The notes below the pieces were generated by a model that was given only the letters and a program-made list of their open reading frames with translations, did no database searches and was not told where the DNA came from. Below are positions 9,901-19,963 of a DNA stretch of 64,000 nucleotides, in pieces. Numbering within the stretch: the first letter of the stretch is position 1; each line of letters opens with the position of its first letter. Source of the DNA: Aphanomyces cochlioides (lineage: Eukaryota > Oomycota > Saprolegniomycetes > Saprolegniales > Verrucalvaceae); assembly GCA_019828595.1 (NCBI GenBank), contig JAHQRK010000043.1, positions 169,965 through 233,964 of the forward strand, given 5' to 3'. The position numbers and the translations under genes were made by a program.

Positions 9901-10998
9901 AAGGTCTCGCACTCGATCCACCAGCACTGAATCTTGACGCATGTTGGGGACTTGCAAAAGCGAAGCGATCTCGACAGCTAACTTCTTCAACGGCAGACGT
10001 TGTTTCTCCAATCGTTGAGAATGGAATTCTTTGAGTTGGGAGCGGATATCATTGACCAGCATGTCGTAGGCCTTGGAGATATTGTGGAATGATGGAGACT
10101 TGTCCAAAAATCGATCCAGACATCCATGAACAATCTCGGCCGCTCGTGGTAGACGAAGTAGCCAAGTTGGAGCTTTCCATGATCCAGAGCCATGGCGCAA
10201 TGTTTGACGCTTTGTGATGATACGACAAGCCACGTGGTCAGCCTGTGGAACGTGTGGCATGTGCGTCGCCTTCCAATGACGAAGACCCGCCAAGGTGGAC
10301 GAACAAAAGATGTAGTCAAGTCGGTTGGTGAGTGTGGGACTTGTGAAGGTTCTTGCCACGGGGTTTTGACGGCGAAACAGATCCACCAGAGACAAACTGT
10401 GCATCCATTGTTCCAGTTGAAGGGTGCCGGCCATGGTGGAGGTACTGGGTCTCAACGAATCCAAATCTTTGTTGAGAGTGCAGTTGAAATCTCCTCCAAC
10501 AATGTGGAGCGCATGTGGAGGAAAGTCGCGTGGCAATTCTTCGAAGTAACTTGCTCGTTGTTGGAAGGCTGCCGGCGCATAGATATTGTGGAGAACGACT
10601 GTCAGTGGACCCAGAGTACATCGCACTTGTAGATAACGACCACGAAGCACTGGGTTGTCATGAGGGACTTGAGTGGCGTTCTTCAAAGGAGAGTGAGGAT
10701 GTATCAACGTAGCCAGACCTCCAGTGGCTGGCGACGTGAATACTTCAGGGTAAATAGGCTCTTCAAAGAACAAAGAGCCTTCGTGGTTTGTGATGCGTTG
10801 CCAATGGAACGCAACACGGTCGTGGAGACTTGGCGTGCGGAAACGGGTTTCTTGGATAAAGGAAACGTCGTGAACACTTGATAGTTTGTCGAGGATGTAC
10901 CGATGACTGTTGGAGAAGCCATTGGTGTTGAGGGAGATGATTTGTGGGTCCCAGTCCACGAGTTCAGTTGGGACATCGGAGAAGTTGTTGTCACTCAT
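6943..10998 (-). CDS. LINE ORF2: APE endonuclease, reverse transcriptase and zinc finger (intact)
   Basis: This 1351-residue polyprotein would nick the target and copy the element RNA at the nick. The APE-type endonuclease (about 15-260) shows SLNTNGF, IQETRF with catalytic Glu50, HNIYAPA, GGDFN (Asp170, Asn172), NRLDYIF and ADHV (His255). The reverse transcriptase (about 480-800) shows the LDFEKAFD motif with Asp626, the RGVLQGDPLSPLLF block (681-694) and the active site FADD (725-728). A C-terminal CCHC finger (C1203, C1206, H1214, C1219) followed by QSVW matches the zf-RVT domain of L1-type LINEs. No RNase H was recognised. ATG at 10998 is conserved with the other copies (Ser replaces Ile at position 2). 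The frame is also open upstream to a GTG at 11064, which is not a likely start. It is the only complete ORF2 in the window. Confidence 0.95.
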   Translation of the reverse strand: MSDNNFSDVPTELVDWDPQIISLNTNGFSNSHRYILDKLSSVHDVSFIQETRFRTPSLHDRVAFHWQRITNHEGSLFFEEPIYPEVFTSPATGGLATLIHPHSPLKNATQVPHDNPVLRGRYLQVRCTLGPLTVVLHNIYAPAAFQQRASYFEELPRDFPPHALHIVGGDFNCTLNKDLDSLRPSTSTMAGTLQLEQWMHSLSLVDLFRRQNPVARTFTSPTLTNRLDYIFCSSTLAGLRHWKATHMPHVPQADHVACRIITKRQTLRHGSGSWKAPTWLLRLPRAAEIVHGCLDRFLDKSPSFHNISKAYDMLVNDIRSQLKEFHSQRLEKQRLPLKKLAVEIASLLQVPNMRQDSVLVDRVRDLQKQIHELQDRDKQFRQDQAFQLHLYKAERSSKFHFMSPVPTPLKKTVFKELVDVNGNVVSNQQGMSDVLVDYYKDLFAAPEVQRSGDEVSSFLTPLTRHKQLPEQAQKELSAPLRANEFYHAIRHSSSNSAPGPNALPFEVLKLAPHKWSLVLELLFTHQLHSHPRLTPMQLVSTLVLLHKKGPKSQAKNYRPISLLNTDVKILTSILAYRLQRHIRHIIHPDQQGFIRRSNIQTNIARLDDMLHHIKLHSPSSMVALLDFEKAFDRVDHAYLLRVLRHYGFPETFVDMVRVLYSGRKSRILVNGFLSKPVHISRGVLQGDPLSPLLFVIALEPMCQLLRQHSNYGIKCGDRYHTGSYFADDSQLYAANETCLHRQLALVQTFCDKSGFRLNVDKTQILTYSQLNGNLASLQVTSDSPVKALGILVAPNLSPLARFNYVFEKFVARLSLWLYKARTMAGKVTILHSICLPVLWYQLAFVPADKDLAKKIDKAMLQFMHGEEINPSSSVHGLRLIKKEILFMPKKSGGLGLHHALALWQQHNRSVMIRCIQAITTPPRKSAMSAWITPGYTLLEKAFHPWGSPRDLLLANGSSAFIRQLYKNPNITPMWKALLSSWFESRWTPYGCPNHISSLDVPLWHNSYLPGLEDLYDQCSTSTQDQANVLASLHITKLSHLLTPCQRVWPASILFDKINRACRQANFVPPTKQWISILVTKLSRLFEIVSEEDAPVFHLPTPSSEWMEWHWMIHPDSSPILLAFATSKSAKIRASPAVSSSILPTKHLNLPSNFYEDPKRLTQLAAFLQPDHILPRYGEFIFKTLLRANAMQYLFQYQDPKPTCVFCRVNETYEHFLFSCGYGQSVWYFFKAIQRLLECSFPSTCLEMFYETPKPSDGYYIRGYLKIWPIVRACVYYQIWLQRADRTFRPDLTAKSPMEVAIHAASLIKLHLQQLLVDLPLKKGYTKVFNVLKHLSSDPWLRQHAIPDSVVS

Positions 10999-11107
10999 CA
11001 CGAGTACAGATGAAAATGAGTAGAATGGAGGGGTCAGAGGGGAGGTTGAAATGGATTGAAGCACGAGATAGAAGACTTAGAGTTGATCGTCCTCCAAATC
11101 GAGGGGA
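10999..11107 (-). other. ORF1-ORF2 intergenic gap, copy 2
   Basis: 109 nt separate the two ORFs here, against 78 nt in copies 1 and 3. The difference arises because an extra T near 11111-11114 shifts ORF1 to an earlier stop. How ORF2 is translated (reinitiation or an internal entry site) cannot be read from the sequence. No pseudoknot or slippery site was recognised. Confidence 0.6.
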
Positions 11108-14100
11108 TCAATTTTCGTCGGCGTTCATGGAGTGGTGAGCTTTGCTGCAGAGCTCGTCGATGTGGTAATTGTTGGTGATGCTTTTGAGCATCGAGATGGC
11201 CGACAAGACGGGAGCCGGCAAAGTGAACTTCTCGAGATTGTCGCTGAAGTTTTCGATCAAAGCAAACAGCGACCAGTCCGTCAAGCAGTTGGTGTCAGGC
11301 AATCTTGTTGCTTCTTGGTTCAATAGAACAGTCAGTGCCTCCGAGTTTGTGTAGAGGTCTGGGGCCCGATTTGAGAGGAATAAGTCAATCGTAGCAAGTG
11401 CAAAGAGGATGCGCTTGATCTCTGGTATGTCCGTGGTCAATTCTTCCAAGATTTCTGACGGGTGAATCTTGTATTGAGCCATGAAGTTGACGTGATGTTT
11501 GTAGTTGTGAGGCTTGCCTTGAGCTTTTAACAAAGCCATCTTGCGCTCAATAGTCTTGGTTGCAACAAGTGACTGAAACAAACTGAGGTCTTCATCTTGT
11601 GCGTACATAGCATGTGCAACGAGCTGAGGATCATCTCGCAAAATGCGTTGACATTCGGTGATACTGCCTTCGACTTTCTTGTCTCGAATGATCTTCTTCG
11701 CCAATTCGAGGTGGGCTGCAGCAGACTTGTTAAGTCGTTGTTTCTTCGCTTTGCCTTTGGTCTTTTTCGGGCGTGGCGCACTTGAATCTTCCAATACAAT
11801 TCGAGGCACTGCAAAGTCTTCAAACGAGAGTTCCACGTCGTCTTCTTCGAGGATATGAAAACGGTTGGATGTCGGCAGGGGATCCAAACGTGGGGACGAA
11901 GGCAAAGTACGTTTTGGAGCTGGTCCAGACCGGTAGCCCGTTACCAATTGAAGGTCCAGCGAGTTCTTGGGCTGCTCACTTGGTGGAGCAAGAGCGGGCG
12001 ATTCGTTGGTAGACATTTCCACATCTTCTTGTTGTTTGTCTTGTCCATTGTTGTTAGGGGGATCGCTGTCACCAAACATATCGACATCAGAGCCATGAGA
12101 AGGAGCTGTTGGCTGTGGTTGTTCATCTTGACGATCTCCAGATGCCTCAGTTGAGTCGGCCTTGCCTTCCGCATTTGTTCCAGGGTCTTGATCATGATCG
12201 TCTCCATCATGTTCAGGTTCTTTTTCTCCTGACGGAGGAGATTTTGCCGCTGCCTTGGCCGCTTTTGCCTTCGCTTTTTCAGCCTTGGCCTCTGCACGTC
12301 GTGAAACAATCGACGGAGGCAATGTCTTGTTCAGAGCAGCGATCTTGTGCTGAAACACGACGACAAAAGGCTGACCCGACGGATCCGTAATGGTGATTTC
12401 GCGTAGTGCGTCGCCGGATTTTGGCACCAGCACTGCAGGAGGCGCAGACGACTTGAAAATGACTCTCAAATGCGGCGACTTGATGTTCTGACCAGCAGTA
12501 GGGTTGAATGCTGCTATCACTGACTTGGTCAATGCAGCCATTTTCTTGACAATCGCCTTGGCCATCGAAGGGTGACTGACCTTGTTGAACGTAACGTAGT
12601 AGTTGTTGCCATAACGCGAGTACTTGGGAACCAGGAAATCTTTGCCACCAAGTCGAAACGTTGTGCCTCCCATTTCCACGCACGTAGACAAGTTGTAACT
12701 TGAGATCACAATGGTCTGTGGGTTCTTCTTGTGGATCAAAATGTTCGGAAATTTGGAGCCCCATAACGAACCAGGATTTTCCTTGACAAATTGATCGCAG
12801 ATGACTTTTTCGGACCAGTCCTTGTAGGCTTCGCCCAACTTGACTGTGAGCTCGTACACTTGGGACTGGGGGGTGAGCAAAATGTTTTCAATGAAGGCGT
12901 CCATGTCACCAGAGTCTTTGTAGAATGCGTCCGCCATGGCCTCGCATCGCGCAATATCGTCATCGGCAACAGCATGAGCACCAGTGTTGCGATGTTTTGC
13001 GCCTTTGGGAGCATTGCCTTGCTTGGAATCTTTCTTGGACGAAGCTGAATCCTTGCCGGGAGTCTTTTGCGTCCATGGATTGGCCTTTTCAGCGTTTTGT
13101 TGCTCTTGATCGCCTTGTATTTTGTCTGCCGCGGTAGGAGGGTCAACAGCGCCATTTCCGTGAGCAACGGATTTGTCGACAATGTCTTGATTTGACTGGT
13201 CATTGTCTTTGTTTGTCGATTGTTCCTCTTGAATAACTTCTCCAGAAGTATCACACGGCTTCGCTTGGCCGTTAATGTCGCCTGACCCATCAACCTCCGA
13301 GTGAATTTGAGTATTTCCCTCGTCGGTTAAGGCTTCGGTTTCAGTAGAATCCTTCCCCTCGGCGTCTCCAGAGACCATATCCACGTCCTCTTGAGATTTT
13401 TCTTCTTCCTCTCCCGTTCTAGGAGGCTCAGCACAGGGGGCGACGCGGTTGGTGGCTGCTGGCTCAGTCCCATTGGTCACGAGAAAGGCCGGGGCCAGAC
13501 CCCCAGTGACAGGGGTAGAAGGGGAATCCATGCCATCCCCGCAGCACGGTGACTGGGGTACACCATTGCTCCGGCGAGAACCCAAATCGGGATACCGCCC
13601 CCGCCCCTCCGAAGAGGCCCTGGGGGGGGAAGTAGACAGAACCGCAGGGTGTGCCCATAGGGGGGGCCCTCGTAGCCTCTAGGGCTGGCATGGACCCCGT
13701 TTTCTCGCCGCCTTCACTGGGGATCGACTCCAATTGGAGTCCAGGGAAGCAGCCACCACAGGCACAAGGCCCCAGTGGTTCGCCCTCCTGAGTGAGGGCT
13801 TCGCTAGACAAGTTAACGACAGTGGTCTGGGGGTCAACCACTGACCCACTGAGGTTGACCCCCCCTGGAACTCCGGCGAGTGGAGCACCAGGTGAAGCGC
13901 TGGTGGAGCGAGACGCAGATTGGTCTCCAGAGACGCTGTTGGGGTCGAACTCGACCTCCACTTCGGCCCTAGGGTTAGGTGTAGAGACATTACTCACACC
14001 ACTTCCGCCATCCTGATTGGACGACGAAAGTGGGTGAGGTGATACAATACCTGGAATGATGGTGACTCCGTGAGTGTTGGTCTCACGGAGCTCGGAACAG

Positions 14101-14117
14101 CTGTTGGCGTTGGACAT
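11108..14117 (-). pseudogene. LINE ORF1 (gag-like), copy 2, two frameshifts
   Basis: This is the same ORF1 as in copies 1 and 3, starting at ATG 14117 with A at -3. The frame breaks near residue 165 in a C-run/G-run at about 13618-13629. Relative to copy 1 it has one C fewer and two G more, a net +1. The frame reopens from about 13585 and runs through the acidic region, the unknown core, the Lys/Ala helix and the helical C-terminal part. A second change, one extra T near 11111-11114, replaces the last residues, so the protein ends at ...NADEN about 11 residues early. The first break is in a homopolymer and may be a sequencing error; the second is a 3T-to-4T change with the same caveat. Confidence 0.85.
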
Positions 14118-14181
14118 TTTGAGCGCGGCGGCACTTGATAACTTCTTGACTTGAGGGGTACGAGGCAAATTCGGAAGTTCA
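14118..14181 (-). other. LINE 5' leader, copy 2
   Basis: About 61-64 nt precede the ORF1 ATG. The bases C and A at 14180-14181 are absent from the other copies and match the satellite only partly, so they may be non-templated additions at the 5' junction. The ORF1 frame stays open through the leader into satellite sequence, to an in-frame ATG at 14249. Confidence 0.6.
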
Positions 14182-14196
14182 TGGGTATCTCGATGG
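14182..14196. repeat. Target-site duplication, right copy, LINE copy 2
   Basis: Identical to 6782-6796 over 15 bp and directly continuous with the satellite GGTCGAG to its right. Confidence 0.92.
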
Positions 14197-17100
14197 GGTC
14201 GAGATGTGCATGTGGCACGTGGGTACCAAAAGTGGAGAAAAAGTGGCATCGAGATGCATTTTGTGGGGTATGATTGGGACTATCGCGTGTTGATTTCGGA
14301 CCAAGTTGATGCTTGGTCGTCCACCACACGAGCATGACACCTTTCAAACATGCCAGACGTGGCGAGTGGGTATCTCGATGGGGTCGAGATGTGCATGTGG
14401 CACGTGGGTACCAAAAGTGGAGAAAAAGTGGCATCGAGATGCATTTTGTGGGGTATGATTGGGACTATCGCGTGTTGATTTCGGACCAAGTTGATGCTTG
14501 GTCGTCCACCACACGAGCATGACACCTTTCAAACATGCCAGACGTGGCGAGTGGGTATCTCGATGGGGTCGAGATGTGCATGTGGCACGTGGGTACCAAA
14601 AGTGGAGAAAAAGTGGCATCGAGATGCATTTTGTGGGGTATGATTGGGACTATCGCGTGTTGATTTCGGACCAAGTTGATGCTTGGTCGTCCACCACACG
14701 AGCATGACACCTTTCAAACATGCCAGACGTGGCGAGTGGGTATCTCGATGGGGTCGAGATGTGCATGTGGCACGTGGGTACCAAAAGTGGAGAAAAAGTG
14801 GCATCGAGATGCATTTTGTGGGGTATGATTGGGACTATCGCGTGTTGATTTCGGACCAAGTTGATGCTTGGTCGTCCACCACACGAGCATGACACCTTTC
14901 AAACATGCCAGACGTGGCGAGTGGGTATCTCGATGGGGTCGAGATGTGCATGTGGCACGTGGGTACCAAAAGTGGAGAAAAAGTGGCATCGAGATGCATT
15001 TTGTGGGGTATGATTGGGACTATCGCGTGTTGATTTCGGACCAAGTTGATGCTTGGTCGTCCACCACACGAGCATGACACCTTTCAAACATGCCAGACGT
15101 GGCGAGTGGGTATCTCGATGGGGTCGAGATGTGCATGTGGCACGTGGGTACCAAAAGTGGAGAAAAAGTGGCATCGAGATGCATTTTGTGGGGTATGATT
15201 GGGACTATCGCGTGTTGATTTCGGACCAAGTTGATGCTTGGTCGTCCACCACACGAGCATGACACCTTTCAAACATGCCAGACGTGGCGAGTGGGTATCT
15301 CGATGGGGTCGAGATGTGCATGTGGCACGTGGGTACCAAAAGTGGAGAAAAAGTGGCATCGAGATGCATTTTGTGGGGTATGATTGGGACTATCGCGTGT
15401 TGATTTCGGACCAAGTTGATGCTTGGTCGTCCACCACACGAGCATGACACCTTTCAAACATGCCAGACGTGGCGAGTGGGTATCTCGATGGGGTCGAGAT
15501 GTGCATGTGGCACGTGGGTACCAAAAGTGGAGAAAAAGTGGCATCGAGATGCATTTTGTGGGGTATGATTGGGACTATCGCGTGTTGATTTCGGACCAAG
15601 TTGATGCTTGGTCGTCCACCACACGAGCATGACACCTTTCAAACATGCCAGACGTGGCGAGTGGGTATCTCGATGGGGTCGAGATGTGCATGTGGCACGT
15701 GGGTACCAAAAGTGGAGAAAAAGTGGCATCGAGATGCATTTTGTGGGGTATGATTGGGACTATCGCGTGTTGATTTCGGACCAAGTTGATGCTTGGTCGT
15801 CCACCACACGAGCATGACACCTTTCAAACATGCCAGACGTGGCGAGTGGGTATCTCGATGGGGTCGAGATGTGCATGTGGCACGTGGGTACCAAAAGTGG
15901 AGAAAAAGTGGCATCGAGATGCATTTTGTGGGGTATGATTGGGACTATCGCGTGTTGATTTCGGACCAAGTTGATGCTTGGTCGTCCACCACACGAGCAT
16001 GACACCTTTCAAACATGCCAGACGTGGCGAGTGGGTATCTCGATGGGGTCGAGATGTGCATGTGGCACGTGGGTACCAAAAGTGGAGAAAAAGTGGCATC
16101 GAGATGCATTTTGTGGGGTATGATTGGGACTATCGCGTGTTGATTTCGGACCAAGTTGATGCTTGGTCGTCCACCACACGAGCATGACACCTTTCAAACA
16201 TGCCAGACGTGGCGAGTGGGTATCTCGATGGGGTCGAGATGTGCATGTGGCACGTGGGTACCAAAAGTGGAGAAAAAGTGGCATCGAGATGCATTTTGTG
16301 GGGTATGATTGGGACTATCGCGTGTTGATTTCGGACCAAGTTGATGCTTGGTCGTCCACCACACGAGCATGACACCTTTCAAACATGCCAGACGTGGCGA
16401 GTGGGTATCTCGATGGGGTCGAGATGTGCATGTGGCACGTGGGTACCAAAAGTGGAGAAAAAGTGGCATCGAGATGCATTTTGTGGGGTATGATTGGGAC
16501 TATCGCGTGTTGATTTCGGACCAAGTTGATGCTTGGTCGTCCACCACACGAGCATGACACCTTTCAAACATGCCAGACGTGGCGAGTGGGTATCTCGATG
16601 GGGTCGAGATGTGCATGTGGCACGTGGGTACCAAAAGTGGAGAAAAAGTGGCATCGAGATGCATTTTGTGGGGTATGATTGGGACTATCGCGTGTTGATT
16701 TCGGACCAAGTTGATGCTTGGTCGTCCACCACACGAGCATGACACCTTTCAAACATGCCAGACGTGGCGAGTGGGTATCTCGATGGGGTCGAGATGTGCA
16801 TGTGGCACGTGGGTACCAAAAGTGGAGAAAAAGTGGCATCGAGATGCATTTTGTGGGGTATGATTGGGACTATCGCGTGTTGATTTCGGACCAAGTTGAT
16901 GCTTGGTCGTCCACCACACGAGCATGACACCTTTCAAACATGCCAGACGTGGCGAGTGGGTATCTCGATGGGGTCGAGATGTGCATGTGGCACGTGGGTA
17001 CCAAAAGTGGAGAAAAAGTGGCATCGAGATGCATTTTGTGGGGTATGATTGGGACTATCGCGTGTTGATTTCGGACCAAGTTGATGCTTGGTCGTCCACC

Positions 17101-19802
17101 ACACGAGCATGACACCTTTTTAACATGCCAGACGTGGCGAGTGGGTATCTCGATGGGGTCGAGATGTGCATGTGGCACGTGGGTACCAAAAGTGGAGAAA
17201 AAGTGGCATCGAGATGCATTTTGTGGGGTATGATTGGGACTATCGCGTGTTGATTTCGGACCAAGTTGATGCTTGGTCGTCCACCACACGAGCATGACAC
17301 CTTTCAAACATGCCAGACGTGGCGAGTGGGTATCTCGATGGGGTCGAGATGTGCATGTGGCACGTGGGTACCAAAAGTGGAGAAAAAGTGGCATCGAGAT
17401 GCATTTTGTGGGGTATGATTGGGACTATCGCGTGTTGATTTCGGACCAAGTTGATGCTTGGTCGTCCACCACACGAGCATGACACCTTTCAAACATGCCA
17501 GACGTGGCGAGTGGGTATCTCGATGGGGTCGAGATGTGCATGTGGCACGTGGGTACCAAAAGTGGAGAAAAAGTGGCATCGAGATGCATTTTGTGGGGTA
17601 TGATTGGGACTATCGCGTGTTGATTTCGGACCAAGTTGATGCTTGGTCGTCCACCACACGAGCATGACACCTTTCAAACATGCCAGACGTGGCGAGTGGG
17701 TATCTCGATGGGGTCGAGATGTGCATGTGGCACGTGGGTACCAAAAGTGGAGAAAAAGTGGCATCGAGATGCATTTTGTGGGGTATGATTGGGACTATCG
17801 CGTGTTGATTTCGGACCAAGTTGATGCTTGGTCGTCCACCACACGAGCATGACACCTTTCAAACATGCCAGACGTGGCGAGTGGGTATCTCGATGGGGTC
17901 GAGATGTGCATGTGGCACGTGGGTACCAAAAGTGGAGAAAAAGTGGCATCGAGATGCATTTTGTGGGGTATGATTGGGACTATCGCGTGTTGATTTCGGA
18001 CCAAGTTGATGCTTGGTCGTCCACCACACGAGCATGACACCTTTCAAACATGCCAGACGTGGCGAGTGGGTATCTCGATGGGGTCGAGATGTGCATGTGG
18101 CACGTGGGTACCAAAAGTGGAGAAAAAGTGGCATCGAGATGCATTTTGTGGGGTATGCTTGGGACTATCGCGTGTTGATTTCGGACCAAGTTGATGCTTG
18201 GTCGTCCACCACACGAGCATGACACCTTTCAAACATGCCAGACGTGGCGAGTGGGTATCTCGATGGGGTCGAGATGTGCATGTGGCACGTGGGTACCAAA
18301 AGTGGAGAAAAAGTGGCATCGAGATGCATTTTGTGGGGTATGATTGGGACTATCGCGTGTTGATTTCGGACCAAGTTGATGCTTGGTCGTCCACCACACG
18401 AGCATGACACCTTTCAAACATGCCAGACGTGGCGAGTGGGTATCTCGATGGGGTCGAGATGTGCATGTGGCACGTGGGTACCAAAAGTGGAGAAAAAGTG
18501 GCATCGAGATGCATTTTGTGGGGTATGATTGGGACTATCGCGTGTTGATTTCGGACCAAGTTGATGCTTGGTCGTCCACCACACGAGCATGACACCTTTC
18601 AAACATGCCAGACGTGGCGAGTGGGTATCTCGATGGGGTCGAGATGTGCATGTGGCACGTGGGTACCAAAAGTGGAGAAAAAGTGGCATCGAGATGCATT
18701 TTGTGGGGTATGATTGGGACTATCGCGTGTTGATTTCGGACCAAGTTGATGCTTGGTCGTCCACCACACGAGCATGACACCTTTCAAACATGCCAGACGT
18801 GGCGAGTGGGTATCTCGATGGGGTCGAGATGTGCATGTGGCACGTGGGTACCAAAAGTGGAGAAAAAGTGGCATCGAGATGCATTTTGTGGGGTATGATT
18901 GGGACTATCGCGTGTTGATTTCGGACCAAGTTGATGCTTGGTCGTCCACCACACGAGCATGACACCTTTCAAACATGCCAGACGTGGCGAGTGGGTATCT
19001 CGATGGGGTCGAGATGTGCATGTGGCACGTGGGTACCAAAAGTGGAGAAAAAGTGGCATCGAGATGCATTTTGTGGGGTATGATTGGGACTATCGCGTGT
19101 TGATTTCGGACCAAGTTGATGCTTGGTCGTCCACCACACGAGCATGACACCTTTCAAACATGCCAGACGTGGCGAGTGGGTATCTCGATGGGGTCGAGAT
19201 GTGCATGTGGCACGTGGGTACCAAAAGTGGAGAAAAAGTGGCATCGAGATGCATTTTGTGGGGTATGATTGGGACTATCGCGTGTTGATTTCGGACCAAG
19301 TTGATGCTTGGTCGTCCACCACACGAGCATGACACCTTTCAAACATGCCAGACGTGGCGAGTGGGTATCTCGATGGGGTCGAGATGTGCATGTGGCACGT
19401 GGGTACCAAAAGTGGAGAAAAAGTGGCATCGAGATGCATTTTGTGGGGTATGCTTGGGACTATCGCGTGTTGATTTCGGACCAAGTTGATGCTTGGTCGT
19501 CCACCACACGAGCATGACACCTTTCAAACATGCCAGACGTGGCGAGTGGGTATCTCGATGGGGTCGAGATGTGCATGTGGCACGTGGGTACCAAAAGTGG
19601 AGAAAAAGTGGCATCGAGATGCATTTTGTGGGGTATGATTGGGACTATCGCGTGTTGATTTCGGACCAAGTTGATGCTTGGTCGTCCACCACACGAGCAT
19701 GACACCTTTCAAACATGCCAGACGTGGCGAGTGGGTATCTCGATGGGGTCGAGATGTGCATGTGGCACGTGGGTACCAAAAGTGGAGAAAAAGTGGCATC
19801 GA

Positions 19803-19817
19803 GATGCATTTTGTGGG
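19803..19817. repeat. Target-site duplication, left copy, LINE copy 3
   Basis: The 15-bp satellite segment GATGCATTTTGTGGG is repeated at 27196-27210. Removing the element and one duplication leaves exactly 740 bp (4 x 185) between marker bases 19453 and 27586. Confidence 0.92.
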
Positions 19818-19837
19818 TTAAATGAGTTGTATTAACC
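19816..19837 (-). other. 3'-terminal stem-loop of LINE copy 3
   Basis: This is the same 22-nt hairpin as at 6795-6816 in copy 2. Again the outer two pairs come from GG at the satellite junction (19816-19817), although the target sequence further left is different. That agreement supports GG being either part of the element or required in the target. Confidence 0.55.
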
Positions 19838-19963
19838 TTATTTTTGAGCAAAGGCCCTAATGACTTACTAATTTGCCTCGTACTGTATAAATAGAACTTG
19901 GAAAACAGAATATGGCAAAGTGGTCATTGAACAGGAGATGAAGTGAGTGAGCCGTCAGCTCAC
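19818..19963 (-). other. LINE 3' UTR, copy 3
   Basis: 146 nt, the same length as in copy 2 and differing from it by one substitution seen by eye. It has no poly(A) and ends in the terminal hairpin. The hairpin overlapping the stop codon is at 19944-19966. Confidence 0.75.

Larger units (their letters stand above)
6797..14181 (-). mobile_element. Full-length non-LTR retrotransposon (L1-like LINE), copy 2
   Basis: A complete element of 7,385 bp with ORF1, ORF2, a short leader and a 146-nt 3' UTR. It is flanked by a 15-bp satellite duplication, as expected for target-primed reverse transcription. It lacks LTRs and a poly(A) tail. It ends in TTAA on the sense strand, preceded by sequence that can pair with it. 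Compared with copy 3, about nine substitutions were counted over the first 850 bp and fewer in the RT region, so the insertions are young. The target is a TGGGG tract of the satellite, in the loop of an inverted repeat. ORF2 is intact; ORF1 carries two lesions. Confidence 0.96.
14182..19817. repeat. 185-bp satellite array B (about 30.5 monomers)
   Basis: A tandem 185-bp satellite between LINE copies 2 and 3, in exact register with arrays A and C once the elements are removed. No length changes were seen. Nearly all monomers carry GATTGGGACTATC. Two carry GCTTGGGACTATC (C at 18158 and 19453), spaced seven monomers apart. One monomer has a two-base change at about 17119-17121 that removes a minus-strand stop. 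No genes lie inside. Confidence 0.98.

Noticed and set aside
7093..10881. Plus-strand ORFs of 60-220 codons opposite ORF2
   Set aside because: They are shadows of the conserved minus-strand ORF2 and show no domain.
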